13,827 bases of DNA, from NCBI RefSeq assembly GCF_958453765.1, contig NZ_CAUDZA010000036.1, positions 1 to 13,827 of the forward strand. Reading direction: 5' to 3'. Both the position numbers and the translations under genes were made by a program. Shown here one piece after another: positions 1-6,478 of this stretch (position 1 is its first letter; each line of letters opens with the position of its first letter). Source of the stretch: Phascolarctobacterium_A succinatutens_B (GTDB lineage: Bacteria; Bacillota; Negativicutes; Acidaminococcales; Acidaminococcaceae). The notes beneath the pieces were generated by a model. The model saw only the letters and a list, made by a program, of their open reading frames with translations. It ran no database searches and had not been told where the DNA came from.

Positions 1-3
1 ATC

Positions 4-29
4 ATGATATCAAGATATAATGATATCAT
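4..29 (+). promoter_or_regulatory. Promoter -10 inside tandem 8-bp iterons (probable RHH operator)
   Basis: Three head-to-tail 8-bp units are visible: GATATCAA (6-13), GATATAAT (14-21) and GATATCAT (22-29). Bases 1-5 (ATCAT) fit the tail of a fourth unit cut by the window edge. A perfect TATAAT -10 box lies inside the middle unit at 16-21; its -35 would be upstream of the window. The outer units also form ATGATATC (4-11) and GATATCAT (22-29), an inverted pair. The next gene encodes an RHH protein, a fold known to bind short tandem repeats cooperatively, so autorepression of the whole operon is the likely role. The repeats and -10 are seen; the binding is inferred. Confidence 0.6.
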
Positions 30-56
30 TTGTGCAGTCAAAGGAGGTGCGGTTTA

Positions 57-251
57 TTGAGCAATCGAACCAAACAAGTGCAGTTCAGAATGCCAGATGA
101 ACTGCACACAGAACTAAAAGCAGCACTGGCATACGACAGAAGTAGTTTTGCGGATTTTTTCAATAAAGCTGCTGAAGAGTACCTATCAAATCGTAAGGCA
201 GACAAACAGGAAAAATCTAAGAGCAAAAATGGAGGAAATAAAAATGGCTAA
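57..251 (+). CDS. Small ribbon-helix-helix DNA-binding protein, probable operon regulator
   Basis: A 64-aa protein starting at TTG 57. This start has an excellent ribosome site, AAGGAGGT at 41-48, 8 nt upstream; the longer reading from a TTG at 30 would run through that site and is unlikely. The sequence KQVQFRMPDEL (about residues 6-16) looks like the DNA-contacting beta strand and start of helix A of an Arc/CopG fold. It is followed by a second helix, SFADFFNKAAEEYL, and a lysine-rich tail. The gene overlaps the start of the nuclease-methylase gene by 8 nt, so translation is probably coupled. It most likely represses its own promoter through the 8-bp iterons just upstream. RHH regulators are also typical of antitoxins, so an antitoxin role for the HEPN protein encoded later in the operon is an alternative. 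Confidence 0.75.
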   Translation: MSNRTKQVQFRMPDELHTELKAALAYDRSSFADFFNKAAEEYLSNRKADKQEKSKSKNGGNKNG

Positions 252-1788
252 TGCAAAGGTAATTGTAATCCCCGAAGGGAAGATTTGTGACTATGTTGAC
301 GGTAAGTTCCGTAACGATACTCCGGAAGAGTACGTACGTCAGACTATTGAAAAAAGACTTGTTAACGAACATAAATATCTGCCTAAGCAGATTAGAATTG
401 AATATATCCTGCAGTTGGGCTCGAGAAAACCTCGTGCAGATATTGTCATTTTTGACAAGGATTGCACCGAACAGACCCAGGAGAACATTAAAATTATCAT
501 TGAATGCAAGAAAGAGGCTGTTGAAGCACGTAATGCGAAAGATGGTGTCGAACAACTGAAGTCATATATGTCTGCGTGCCCTAATTGTGAGTGGGGTATG
601 TGGACAAACGGTCGCCAGAAGGAAGTCTACCGTAAATACGTTAACGAAAAAGGTAAGATAGACTTTATGGACTATAACGACATCCCTTCGGCTGATGGTA
701 ATCTTGATGACATTAACCGTCCTAAGCGTACTACACTTAAAAATGCCTATGACGATAATCTACTGTTTACTTTTAAAACTTGCCATAATCACATTTATGT
801 GAATGACGGCTTGCAGAAACAGCCTGCATTTTTCGAATTGTTGAAAGTGATTTTCTGTAAAATCGAGGACGAAAGAAACATTCCTAAACCGTTGGAGTTC
901 TATGCTACTTCGGAGGAACGCTCTAATCCCGATGGACAGTTAACGGTCAAGAAACGTATATCCAAGATTTTTGAACAGGTCAAAAACAAGAAGAAGTACA
1001 AGTTAATTTTTGACGCCAATGACGAAATTAAGTTGTCTCCTCGCAGTTTAGCTTATATCGTCAGTGAGCTACAGAAGTACAGTTTGCTTAACACCAACAT
1101 TGATATCAAGGGGAAAGCGTACGAAGAAATTGTTGGAGCAAACCTGCGTGGCGATAGAGGCGAGTTCTTCACGCCCAGAAATGTTATGAAAATGGTCGTT
1201 GAGATGATTAATCCCGGTGTTGATGAAAAAGTTCTGGATAGTTCTTGCGGTACGGGTGGTTTCCTTGTGAATGCCATGACGCATGTGATTGAAAAGCTCG
1301 AAAAGCAATTTGAAGAAGAACTTGGTATGCCGAAAAACGTGTGGAATAATGAGGCAATCAACACTTTCAGAGATCGTGTATCTGACATGGCGAAATCAAA
1401 TTATTTTGGATTCGATATTAATCCGGATCTCATTAAGGCAACGAAGATGAATATGGTTATGAACAATGACGGCAGCGGTAATATCTTACAATCCAACTCT
1501 CTGTTGCCGCCGCACGAATGGACAGAGGAGTTCCGTTCTAACTTGGCAGAAGCATTGAGTATCGATAAATCCACGATTCGCAATCATAAAACGATAGACT
1601 TCTTCGATGTGATTGTGACAAACCCGCCTTTTGGCAGCAAAATTCCAATCAAAGACAAGGCTATTCTGGAGCAATTTGAATTGGCACATGTCTGGGAAAA
1701 TGATAAGAAAACCAATACTTGGAAAATGACGGATCGCTTGCAAGCATCAGTCCCTCCGGAAATTTTGTTTGTGGAGCGCTGCACTTAG
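244..1788 (+). CDS. BcgI-like fused restriction nuclease / N6-adenine methyltransferase, N-terminal part cut by in-frame TAG
   Basis: Starts at ATG 244 with GGAGG at 231-235. Residues about 25-130 look like a PD-(D/E)xK nuclease of the HSDR_N type: RADIVIF with D66, then IIIECKK with E87 and K89. The N6-adenine methyltransferase follows: GEFFTPR (F308), SAM motif I DSSCGTGGF (D332) and catalytic motif IV NPPF (N460). One chain carrying both nuclease and methylase, with a separate S gene next door and no HsdR helicase, is the BcgI A-subunit layout (Type IIB). The reading frame stops at TAG 1786-1788 (codon 515), but the same frame continues with LLVPGGRMGIVLPDNILG, ordinary methylase sequence. 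The intact protein would be 675 aa. A CAG-to-TAG transition is the simplest explanation. The truncated product keeps the nuclease and motifs I and IV but loses the methylase C-terminus, so modification is probably lost unless the amber codon is read through. Confidence 0.85.
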   Translation: MANAKVIVIPEGKICDYVDGKFRNDTPEEYVRQTIEKRLVNEHKYLPKQIRIEYILQLGSRKPRADIVIFDKDCTEQTQENIKIIIECKKEAVEARNAKDGVEQLKSYMSACPNCEWGMWTNGRQKEVYRKYVNEKGKIDFMDYNDIPSADGNLDDINRPKRTTLKNAYDDNLLFTFKTCHNHIYVNDGLQKQPAFFELLKVIFCKIEDERNIPKPLEFYATSEERSNPDGQLTVKKRISKIFEQVKNKKKYKLIFDANDEIKLSPRSLAYIVSELQKYSLLNTNIDIKGKAYEEIVGANLRGDRGEFFTPRNVMKMVVEMINPGVDEKVLDSSCGTGGFLVNAMTHVIEKLEKQFEEELGMPKNVWNNEAINTFRDRVSDMAKSNYFGFDINPDLIKATKMNMVMNNDGSGNILQSNSLLPPHEWTEEFRSNLAEALSIDKSTIRNHKTIDFFDVIVTNPPFGSKIPIKDKAILEQFELAHVWENDKKTNTWKMTDRLQASVPPEILFVERCT

Positions 1789-2271
1789 CTGCTTGTTCCT
1801 GGTGGACGTATGGGCATAGTCCTCCCTGATAATATTCTGGGAGCGCCGGGTCTTGGTTATATTCGAGAGTGGCTTATCAAGAATCACAGAATCGTTGCCA
1901 GTGTGGACCTTAATGTAGATACCTTCCAGCCGAGAAATGGTACTCAGACCTCAGTGCTGTTCCTACAGAAGAAAACACAGGAACAGAAAGATACTGAGGA
2001 AAAGAGTGGCACGATGGCAGATTATAATATTTTCATGGCCATGGTAGAAAAAGTTGGGCATGATAAACGTGGTAATCCTACTTTCAAGCGTGACAAAGAA
2101 GGAAATGAAATTCTTGTGCCTGATACCAATAGTATTCTTGTTCTTGGCTCAACCGGAGAAGGTGATCGTACTGTATCTCACGAGCAAAAGAGAAAAGTTG
2201 AAGACGACCAGACTCCAGATGTGCCTGTCATCTTTGCAGAATGGAAAGTCAAGGAGGGATTGGCATGGTAA
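1789..2271 (+). pseudogene. C-terminal part of the same nuclease-methyltransferase, downstream of the TAG
   Basis: This segment continues in exactly the same frame as the gene ended by TAG 1786-1788. It encodes GGRMGIVLPDNILG, then a segment rich in family-typical residues (DTFQPRNGTQTSVLFLQKK) where HsdM-type methylases keep the end of the catalytic fold. The first usable ATG is at 1810 and would give 153 aa. The sequence before it (GGTGG, about 1800-1805) is a poor, too-close ribosome site, so independent translation is doubtful. The end overlaps the S gene start by 7 nt (ATGGTAA at 2265-2271), as in the intact operon. No other frameshift or stop is seen, which suggests that the nonsense change is recent, a sequencing error, or suppressed. 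Confidence 0.8.
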
Positions 2272-3740
2272 ATGATAATTTGGCACATCAAATTGCGGAA
2301 ACTCCCGAATGTGAAATCGTGATTGATAAGGCACCGGTTAAATGGTGCACTGTATCACTCTCAGAAATCATCGAGCGAGGGAAACGCTTAGAGGCAAGCG
2401 TTTATGATGTCGAAGCAAAACAAGCACGAGAAATCATTGCAGATGCTAAATACCCTCTTACTACGCTTGGTGGCGCAGATGGGATGACGACATCTTATAC
2501 TGGCGCACGATTCAAACGAATTTGGGTTGAAAAATCTGATTATCCTATTTATCAACCTTCAACGATCATGGATATAAAACCGTCTCCGGACGGATATATT
2601 TCCGCAGTAACCGATACAGATATTGACGCATTGCGAGTATCGAAAGGTCAGGTCCTCATGACTTGTTCTGGTACAATCGGAAAAGTGTCTTTTGTTTCGG
2701 ATACGATAGATAATTTGATTTTCAGCCATGATCTTTTGCGCATCAACTGTAAAAAGCCGAGTGATGCAGGGTATGTATATGCATATTTAAAGAGCAAGGT
2801 CGGAAATAAAATTCTATTGACAAATAGCTATGGTGCAGTTATTACCCATATCGAACCAGAACATCTTGCAACCGTTCCAATTCCGGATGCACCAGATGCA
2901 TTGAAATTGAAAATTGGAAATCTTGTTATTCAATCTTATACTCTTCGTGACGAATCGAATACCTTAATTGATGAAGCAACTAAGTTACTAATTGAAGAAC
3001 TGAAGTTGCCTGCGATTGATAATTTTGAAGTTGATTGCTTTAAAAAGGATGCGCCGGTAGAAACATTCAATGTCAAATTAAGTGAGATGAACTATCGTTT
3101 GGATGCCTCATACCATCTTCCGATTGTTGATGCAATTGTTGATCATATTAAAAAATATGCAGCGGAAGTTACATCTATCAGAGATAAACGAATCAGTAGT
3201 GCGGTTATTTTGCCTGGACGATTCAAACGAGTTTATGTTGAGGAAGGACATGGTTATGCGTTATTTGGTGGAAAGCAAATTCACACATTGGATCCTTCAG
3301 GGAAAAAATACTTGTCCAAGTCCAAACATGACGAGCGAATTTCTAAAGAATTGCTGATCGAGGAAAACACTACTCTGATTACACGAAGCGGTACAATCGG
3401 AAAAGTTGCACTGGTTCCTAAGCACTGGGCGAATTGGATTGCAAGCGAACACATTATCCGAGTGGTACCTGCGTCGCAAGATGTAGCTGGATACAATTAC
3501 ATCTTCTTGCTTTCCGATTATGGCCGGGTATTAATTCAACGCTATACTTATGGTGCAGTTGTCGATGAAATTGATAATGGACATGTAAGTGATATTCCGA
3601 TTCCGTTACTTAAAAACCATGATGTCCAGAAAAGAATAAATGATCTTGCGCTTGAAGCAAATAAAAAGCGTTATGAGGCCTATAAGTTAGAACAGAAGGC
3701 TTTGAAAATTATGGACGAAGAAGTCATTTATGCAAAGTGA
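2265..3740 (+). CDS. Restriction-modification DNA specificity subunit (S) with two target-recognition domains
   Basis: A 491-aa protein from ATG 2265, chosen over an ATG at 2241 because GGAGGG at 2253-2258 is well placed and the start overlaps the methylase stop. It shows the two-fold repeated design of HsdS-like proteins. Half one has ARFKRIWVE (R82), SGTIGKV (G136) and SYGAVITHIEPEHLATVPIP. Half two has GRFKRVYVE (R319), SGTIGKV (G376) and TYGAVVDEIDNGHVSDIPIP. Each half ends in a predicted helix (LIDEATKLLIEEL; KRINDLALEANKKRYEAYKL), the spacer helices that set the gap between two half-sites. The subunit should dock on the nuclease-methylase and choose a bipartite DNA target. The target cannot be predicted. 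The gene appears intact although its partner is interrupted. Confidence 0.9.
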   Translation: MVNDNLAHQIAETPECEIVIDKAPVKWCTVSLSEIIERGKRLEASVYDVEAKQAREIIADAKYPLTTLGGADGMTTSYTGARFKRIWVEKSDYPIYQPSTIMDIKPSPDGYISAVTDTDIDALRVSKGQVLMTCSGTIGKVSFVSDTIDNLIFSHDLLRINCKKPSDAGYVYAYLKSKVGNKILLTNSYGAVITHIEPEHLATVPIPDAPDALKLKIGNLVIQSYTLRDESNTLIDEATKLLIEELKLPAIDNFEVDCFKKDAPVETFNVKLSEMNYRLDASYHLPIVDAIVDHIKKYAAEVTSIRDKRISSAVILPGRFKRVYVEEGHGYALFGGKQIHTLDPSGKKYLSKSKHDERISKELLIEENTTLITRSGTIGKVALVPKHWANWIASEHIIRVVPASQDVAGYNYIFLLSDYGRVLIQRYTYGAVVDEIDNGHVSDIPIPLLKNHDVQKRINDLALEANKKRYEAYKLEQKALKIMDEEVIYAK

Positions 3741-3751
3741 GGTGAGCCGGG

Positions 3752-4534
3752 ATGCCAGGATACAAAGACTGGATAGATGCTATTGATATAAAGGTTGACT
3801 ATTTTTCTGCATTTATGAAAGCATGGATTGCCTTTAATGCGTGGTATAATTTTAGCGGTGAGGTTACCGGAAAAAATGACAAGGAATGCATCGAGTACAT
3901 TGCAAGTCAATCAAACAGATTTAAGACCTATATCATAAATTTGATTAATGCTGAGGATGCAGATGGTAGCGCATATAGAGAGAATATTGCAAAACTACAT
4001 GGCTCTCTTTTGAATGCAGCGATTACTACGCAGGAGTACATAGGCGTTCGGCAGTCTGTTTCATTTGCTGAAGTGGCGGTAAAGAATGCAAACACGCTTA
4101 AGAGGAAAGATTACTACCAACACCATTACGAGTGTTCAAGGGCACATGGAAAGACAAAAACGGCAGTTACGGTAAAGACTACAGGTGTTTTAGTATTTTG
4201 TTTTGAGCAAGACGGATATGATATTGATGTATTGAGGCAGCAATCGGGCTTTATTGGTTTGACGCAGAGGCAAAAGGAACAGTGCGAGGAATGCTACAGA
4301 GAACTGACTCCATATCGCATTACCAGTGTCCTTGAGTCGGGACAAGCTACCAAACAAATTGGAGCATATAATTTTGTGAATGATGCTGAAAAGATCAGCG
4401 AAGCTATTGTTATAATACTGTATATGCTTCGTTGCTGTCTTGCCCACGGTGATATATCACCTGACGAGTCAGCAAATGAAGTGTATAAATACGCATATGA
4501 AGTGTTGTGTGCGCCGCTGAAGAAACTGAAATAA
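3752..4534 (+). CDS. HEPN-domain protein, candidate RNase effector in the restriction operon
   Basis: A 260-aa protein, last gene of the operon, starting 11 nt after the S stop with GAGGTGAG just upstream. The C-terminal region contains LRCCLAHGD, an R-x4-H signature (R227, H232) typical of HEPN nucleases, within predicted helices (EAIVIILYMLRCCLAH and EVYKYAYEVL). Near the N-terminus, FMKAWIAFNAWYNF (about 21-34) resembles the WIAFNALY segment seen in several HEPN/ApeA-like proteins. No membrane segment is visible. HEPN proteins near defence systems often cleave RNA to cause growth arrest on infection, so a back-up toxin is plausible. That function is inferred from the motif and position, not shown. 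A structural HEPN without activity, or a toxin held by the RHH protein, are alternatives. Confidence 0.65.
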   Translation: MPGYKDWIDAIDIKVDYFSAFMKAWIAFNAWYNFSGEVTGKNDKECIEYIASQSNRFKTYIINLINAEDADGSAYRENIAKLHGSLLNAAITTQEYIGVRQSVSFAEVAVKNANTLKRKDYYQHHYECSRAHGKTKTAVTVKTTGVLVFCFEQDGYDIDVLRQQSGFIGLTQRQKEQCEECYRELTPYRITSVLESGQATKQIGAYNFVNDAEKISEAIVIILYMLRCCLAHGDISPDESANEVYKYAYEVLCAPLKKLK

Positions 4535-4575
4535 TGAAGCCTCCGTTGGTTTTGATTCCAGCGGAGGCTTCATTA
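4532..4575 (+). terminator. Perfect 14-bp stem-loop at the end of the defence operon
   Basis: TAATGAAGCCTCCG at 4532-4545 pairs exactly with CGGAGGCTTCATTA at 4562-4575, with a 16-nt loop. The left arm includes the stop codon of the HEPN gene. There is no long T tract on the plus strand, so it is a hairpin-type terminator of uncertain strength. A group II intron 5' end begins at 4577, which suggests the hairpin may also have been the intron's insertion landmark. Confidence 0.6.
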
Positions 4576-4576
4576 T

Positions 4577-4756
4577 GTGCGCCCAGCATGAGCGATAACT
4601 AGGTGGTGAAAGTCCACTACGCGCTCGGTAGCAGGAAGCGTTAGCCGAAGGCAAGGGTGTCCATCGTGAGATGGAATCTGATGGAAGCCGGATACTGTTG
4701 CGGAAATCAACAGTGGGCAAAGTTCTGAGCCGACGAACAGAAACCTTATATAAGGC
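4577..4756 (+). ncRNA. Group II intron 5' remnant (domain I part), truncated
   Basis: Begins with GTGCG at 4577, matching the group II intron 5' consensus GUGYG, followed by the typical GCCCAGCATGAGC stretch. Several small hairpins expected in domain I remain intact: GGTGG/CCACT near 4603-4618, CCATC-GTGA-GATGG near 4662-4676, ACTGTTG/CAACAGT near 4696-4715, TTCTG/CAGAA near 4724-4742, and CCTTATATAAGG at 4744-4755. There is no reverse transcriptase (LtrA-like) gene and no domain V or VI downstream. Instead the sequence passes at about 4756 into integrase coding sequence, so the intron lost most of its body and cannot splice. The intron class cannot be fixed from this piece. Confidence 0.7.
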
Positions 4757-5762
4757 GTTCGTTACAACACCCAGGTCGGCTATCGATTTGTTTTGAATCT
4801 GGTCAAGAAAGAGGATTTCGGCTACCGCAAAATCAGCACCGTCAAAGTATCGGATGCGAAACTGTGGTTTGCGAAGCTGCAAAAGGATGGCAGAGGTTTT
4901 AGCACCATCAGCAGTGTACGAGGTGTTATCAAACCCGCATTTCAGATGGCATGCGATGAGGATGCCGTCAGAAAGAATCCGTTCATCTTCAAGTTGACGG
5001 ATGTGGTGGTCAATGATACGGTGCCGAGAGCTGCACTCACTGAGGAACATTTGGGAATCTGGATGAAATTTTATTGAGAAAGACAATACCTACTGCAAAT
5101 ACTATGATGAATTTGTGGTACTTCTGGAAACCGGTATGAGAGTCAGCGAGTTCTGCGGTCTGACCCGAAAAAATCTGGATTAAAAAAATCGTAGAATTCG
5201 TGTGGATCATCATCTAATTCGTGAGTGTGGCGGAAAATACTATGTTGAGTAAACAAAGACAAGCAGTGACCGCCACATCCTTTCAATGAACGAAACGGTT
5301 TATGGCTCTTTGAAAAAAGCTGGAGCGCCGTCCTAAGGTCAAGGTATGGTAGACGGTTACAGCGGCTTAATCATGCTAGACAAGAACGGTAATCTGAAAG
5401 TAGCATTACACATCGAAAATGATATGTGCTGGGCGATGGAGAAGTACAAGAAACTTCTTCCGGATAGCCCTCTGCTACACATCACTCCCCGTGTGTTCCG
5501 ATACATCTTCTGCATTGACTATGCAAACGACGGCATGGACATTAAAAACCTTCAGTATCTGATGGGGAACTAGGATGCGGGTGTTACACTTAATATTTAC
5601 ACACAAACAAGCTACGCACACGCTGCGATGTTGAAATTATCACAGTTCAGCTATTTTCCTGAAGTGAAAAAAGACAGGGTGTTTGGAAAACAGCAAGTAT
5701 GGTGGCAGCAGCTTAAGGTTACTACACCATTTACTACACCACTTGGTGGTGTAGTTACATAG
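4757..5762 (+). pseudogene. Decayed Tn916-family tyrosine recombinase (integrase)
   Basis: Coding similarity starts abruptly with VRYNTQVGYRF (4757 on), so the 5' end is gone. The first frame runs to a stop at 5075-5077; a one-base shift then restores IEKDNTYCKYYDEFVVLLETGM and RVSEFCGL, the first catalytic Arg region. Further damage is a TAA after LTRKNLD (5180-5182), a TAA within the GGKYYVE-TKTSS segment, and another shift before MVDGYSGL at 5346. The catalytic box reads TPRVFRYIF where the family has TPHVFRHTF, so the catalytic His is changed. A TAG at 5571-5573 follows LMGN. The reading then continues in frame (VTLNIYTQTSY, including the Tyr) to the stop at 5760-5762, ending in the family-typical TTPFTTPLGG. 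The gene is dead. It marks a former conjugative or integrative element. Confidence 0.88.
5719..5755. repeat. 12-bp-period tandem repeat plus 10-bp hairpin at integrase 3' end
   Basis: TTACTACACCA occurs at 5719-5729 and again at 5731-5741. ACTACACCAC (5733-5742) also pairs with GTGGTGTAGT (5746-5755) across a 3-nt loop. In protein terms this is the repeated TTP of the Tn916-type integrase tail. The hairpin could act as a weak terminator or be a chance result of the coding repeat. Confidence 0.5.
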
Positions 5763-5769
5763 ATTTATA

Positions 5770-5841
5770 GAGACTTATGAAGAATTTAAGAAAAACTGAA
5801 AGTCCGAAAATCCTATAATATCAACATTTTCGAGACTTATG
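5770..5841 (+). repeat. 10-bp direct repeat between integrase remnant and phosphatase gene
   Basis: GAGACTTATG occurs at 5770-5779 and 5832-5841, each followed by an A/G-rich run (AAGAA and GAGGAA). A looser third copy, GAGATTATG, lies at 5852-5860. They sit where an element end or integrase arm-binding sites would be expected, just outside the integrase pseudogene. No matching copy is seen at the other side of the island in this window. Confidence 0.35.
5814..5819 (+). promoter_or_regulatory. Candidate -10 box for the phosphatase gene
   Basis: A perfect TATAAT lies 38 nt upstream of the phosphatase start, but the -35 region (5791-5796, AAAAAC) matches poorly. It is the only convincing promoter element in the gap 5763-5857. 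Confidence 0.4.
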
Positions 5842-5857
5842 GAGGAATATAGAGATT

Positions 5858-6313
5858 ATGATAAAAATTCTCTTTATCTGCCATGGCAACATCTGCCGTT
5901 CGCCTATGGCAGAGTTTTTATTGAAGGACATTGTAAAAAAGCGCGGCATTGCCGCTGATTTTGAAATTGCTTCGGCAGCGACGAGCAGGGAAGAAATCGG
6001 AAATCCTGTACATTATGGTACGCGCAATAAGCTGGCACAGTACGGCATCAGCGTGGCAGGCAAGCATGCGGTACAGGTAACGAAGCGCGACTATGAATAT
6101 TACGATTTGCTGCTGGCTATGGACAGCAATAATATCCGTAATTTGCGTCGTGTAATTGGTGAAGATGCGCATGATAAGGTGCATCTTTTGCTTGATTATA
6201 CCGAGCGTAAAGGTGCAAGCATTGCCGATCCGTGGTATACCGGTGACTTTGAAGTGACATATGACGATATCATGGAAGGTCTGGATGGCTTACTGAAGTA
6301 TCTGAAATATTAA
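5858..6313 (+). CDS. Low-molecular-weight protein tyrosine phosphatase
   Basis: A 151-aa cytoplasmic enzyme of the LMW-PTP family, the usual length. It has the phosphate-binding loop CHGNICRS at residues 8-15 (nucleophile C8, R14 of CX5R) and the general acid in DPWY (D124). These enzymes hydrolyse phosphotyrosine through a cysteinyl-phosphate. In bacteria they often oppose BY-kinases in polysaccharide export or stress control; no kinase or capsule gene is next to it here, so its substrate is unknown. Arsenate reductase of the same fold is less likely because DPWY is the PTP-type acid loop. ATG 5858 has GGAGGA at 5841-5846. It is the first clearly chromosomal gene right of the decayed integrase and appears undamaged. 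Confidence 0.92.
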   Translation: MIKILFICHGNICRSPMAEFLLKDIVKKRGIAADFEIASAATSREEIGNPVHYGTRNKLAQYGISVAGKHAVQVTKRDYEYYDLLLAMDSNNIRNLRRVIGEDAHDKVHLLLDYTERKGASIADPWYTGDFEVTYDDIMEGLDGLLKYLKY

Positions 6314-6410
6314 AACAAACAAATTTCCGCGCAAACCGTTAATAAGTTAACACAATTTGCCATAAAAATAAATAGAATTAATCGAAAACGGTATTTTGCT
6401 TGTTTGTTTT
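6312..6410. repeat. Long-range inverted repeat in the phosphatase-aminotransferase gap
   Basis: AAAACAAACAA (6312-6322) is exactly complementary to TTGTTTGTTTT (6400-6410), with an inner CCGTT/AACGG match. The left arm overlaps the phosphatase stop codon and the right arm overlaps the -35 of the aminotransferase promoter. It may terminate or insulate the upstream transcript; the loop is long and the stem AT-rich. Confidence 0.35.
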
Positions 6411-6428
6411 AGATTGTGGTGCTACAAT
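6400..6428 (+). promoter_or_regulatory. Extended -10 promoter of the aminotransferase gene
   Basis: TTGTTT (6400-6405), a 17-bp spacer, and TACAAT (6423-6428) preceded by TGC, giving an extended -10. The expected start near 6435 leaves a leader of about 44 nt that contains GAGAGG before ATG 6479. Confidence 0.55.
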
Positions 6429-6478
6429 AAGTGTTACGGTAAAATAATATAGTTTCCAATGAAGAGAGGTTTTTAAAC

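Noticed and set aside
4..29. Short tandem repeats as a CRISPR array
   Set aside because: Units are 8 bp and directly adjacent with no spacers; promoter operator is the better reading.
1740..1812. Phase-variable switch or programmed frameshift in the methylase
   Set aside because: The frame is unchanged across the stop and there is no homopolymer or short tandem repeat; a point nonsense change is enough.
244..3740. A classical three-gene Type I restriction system
   Set aside because: No HsdR helicase-nuclease is present, and the methylase itself carries a nuclease domain.
4469..5086. A 205-codon minus-strand frame
   Set aside because: It runs through the HEPN 3' end, the hairpin, the intron remnant and the integrase remnant; its protein has no family features.
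5346..5573. An independent 75-aa protein
   Set aside because: MVDGYSGL through LMGN is the C-terminal part of the decayed integrase, continuing in frame after the TAG.
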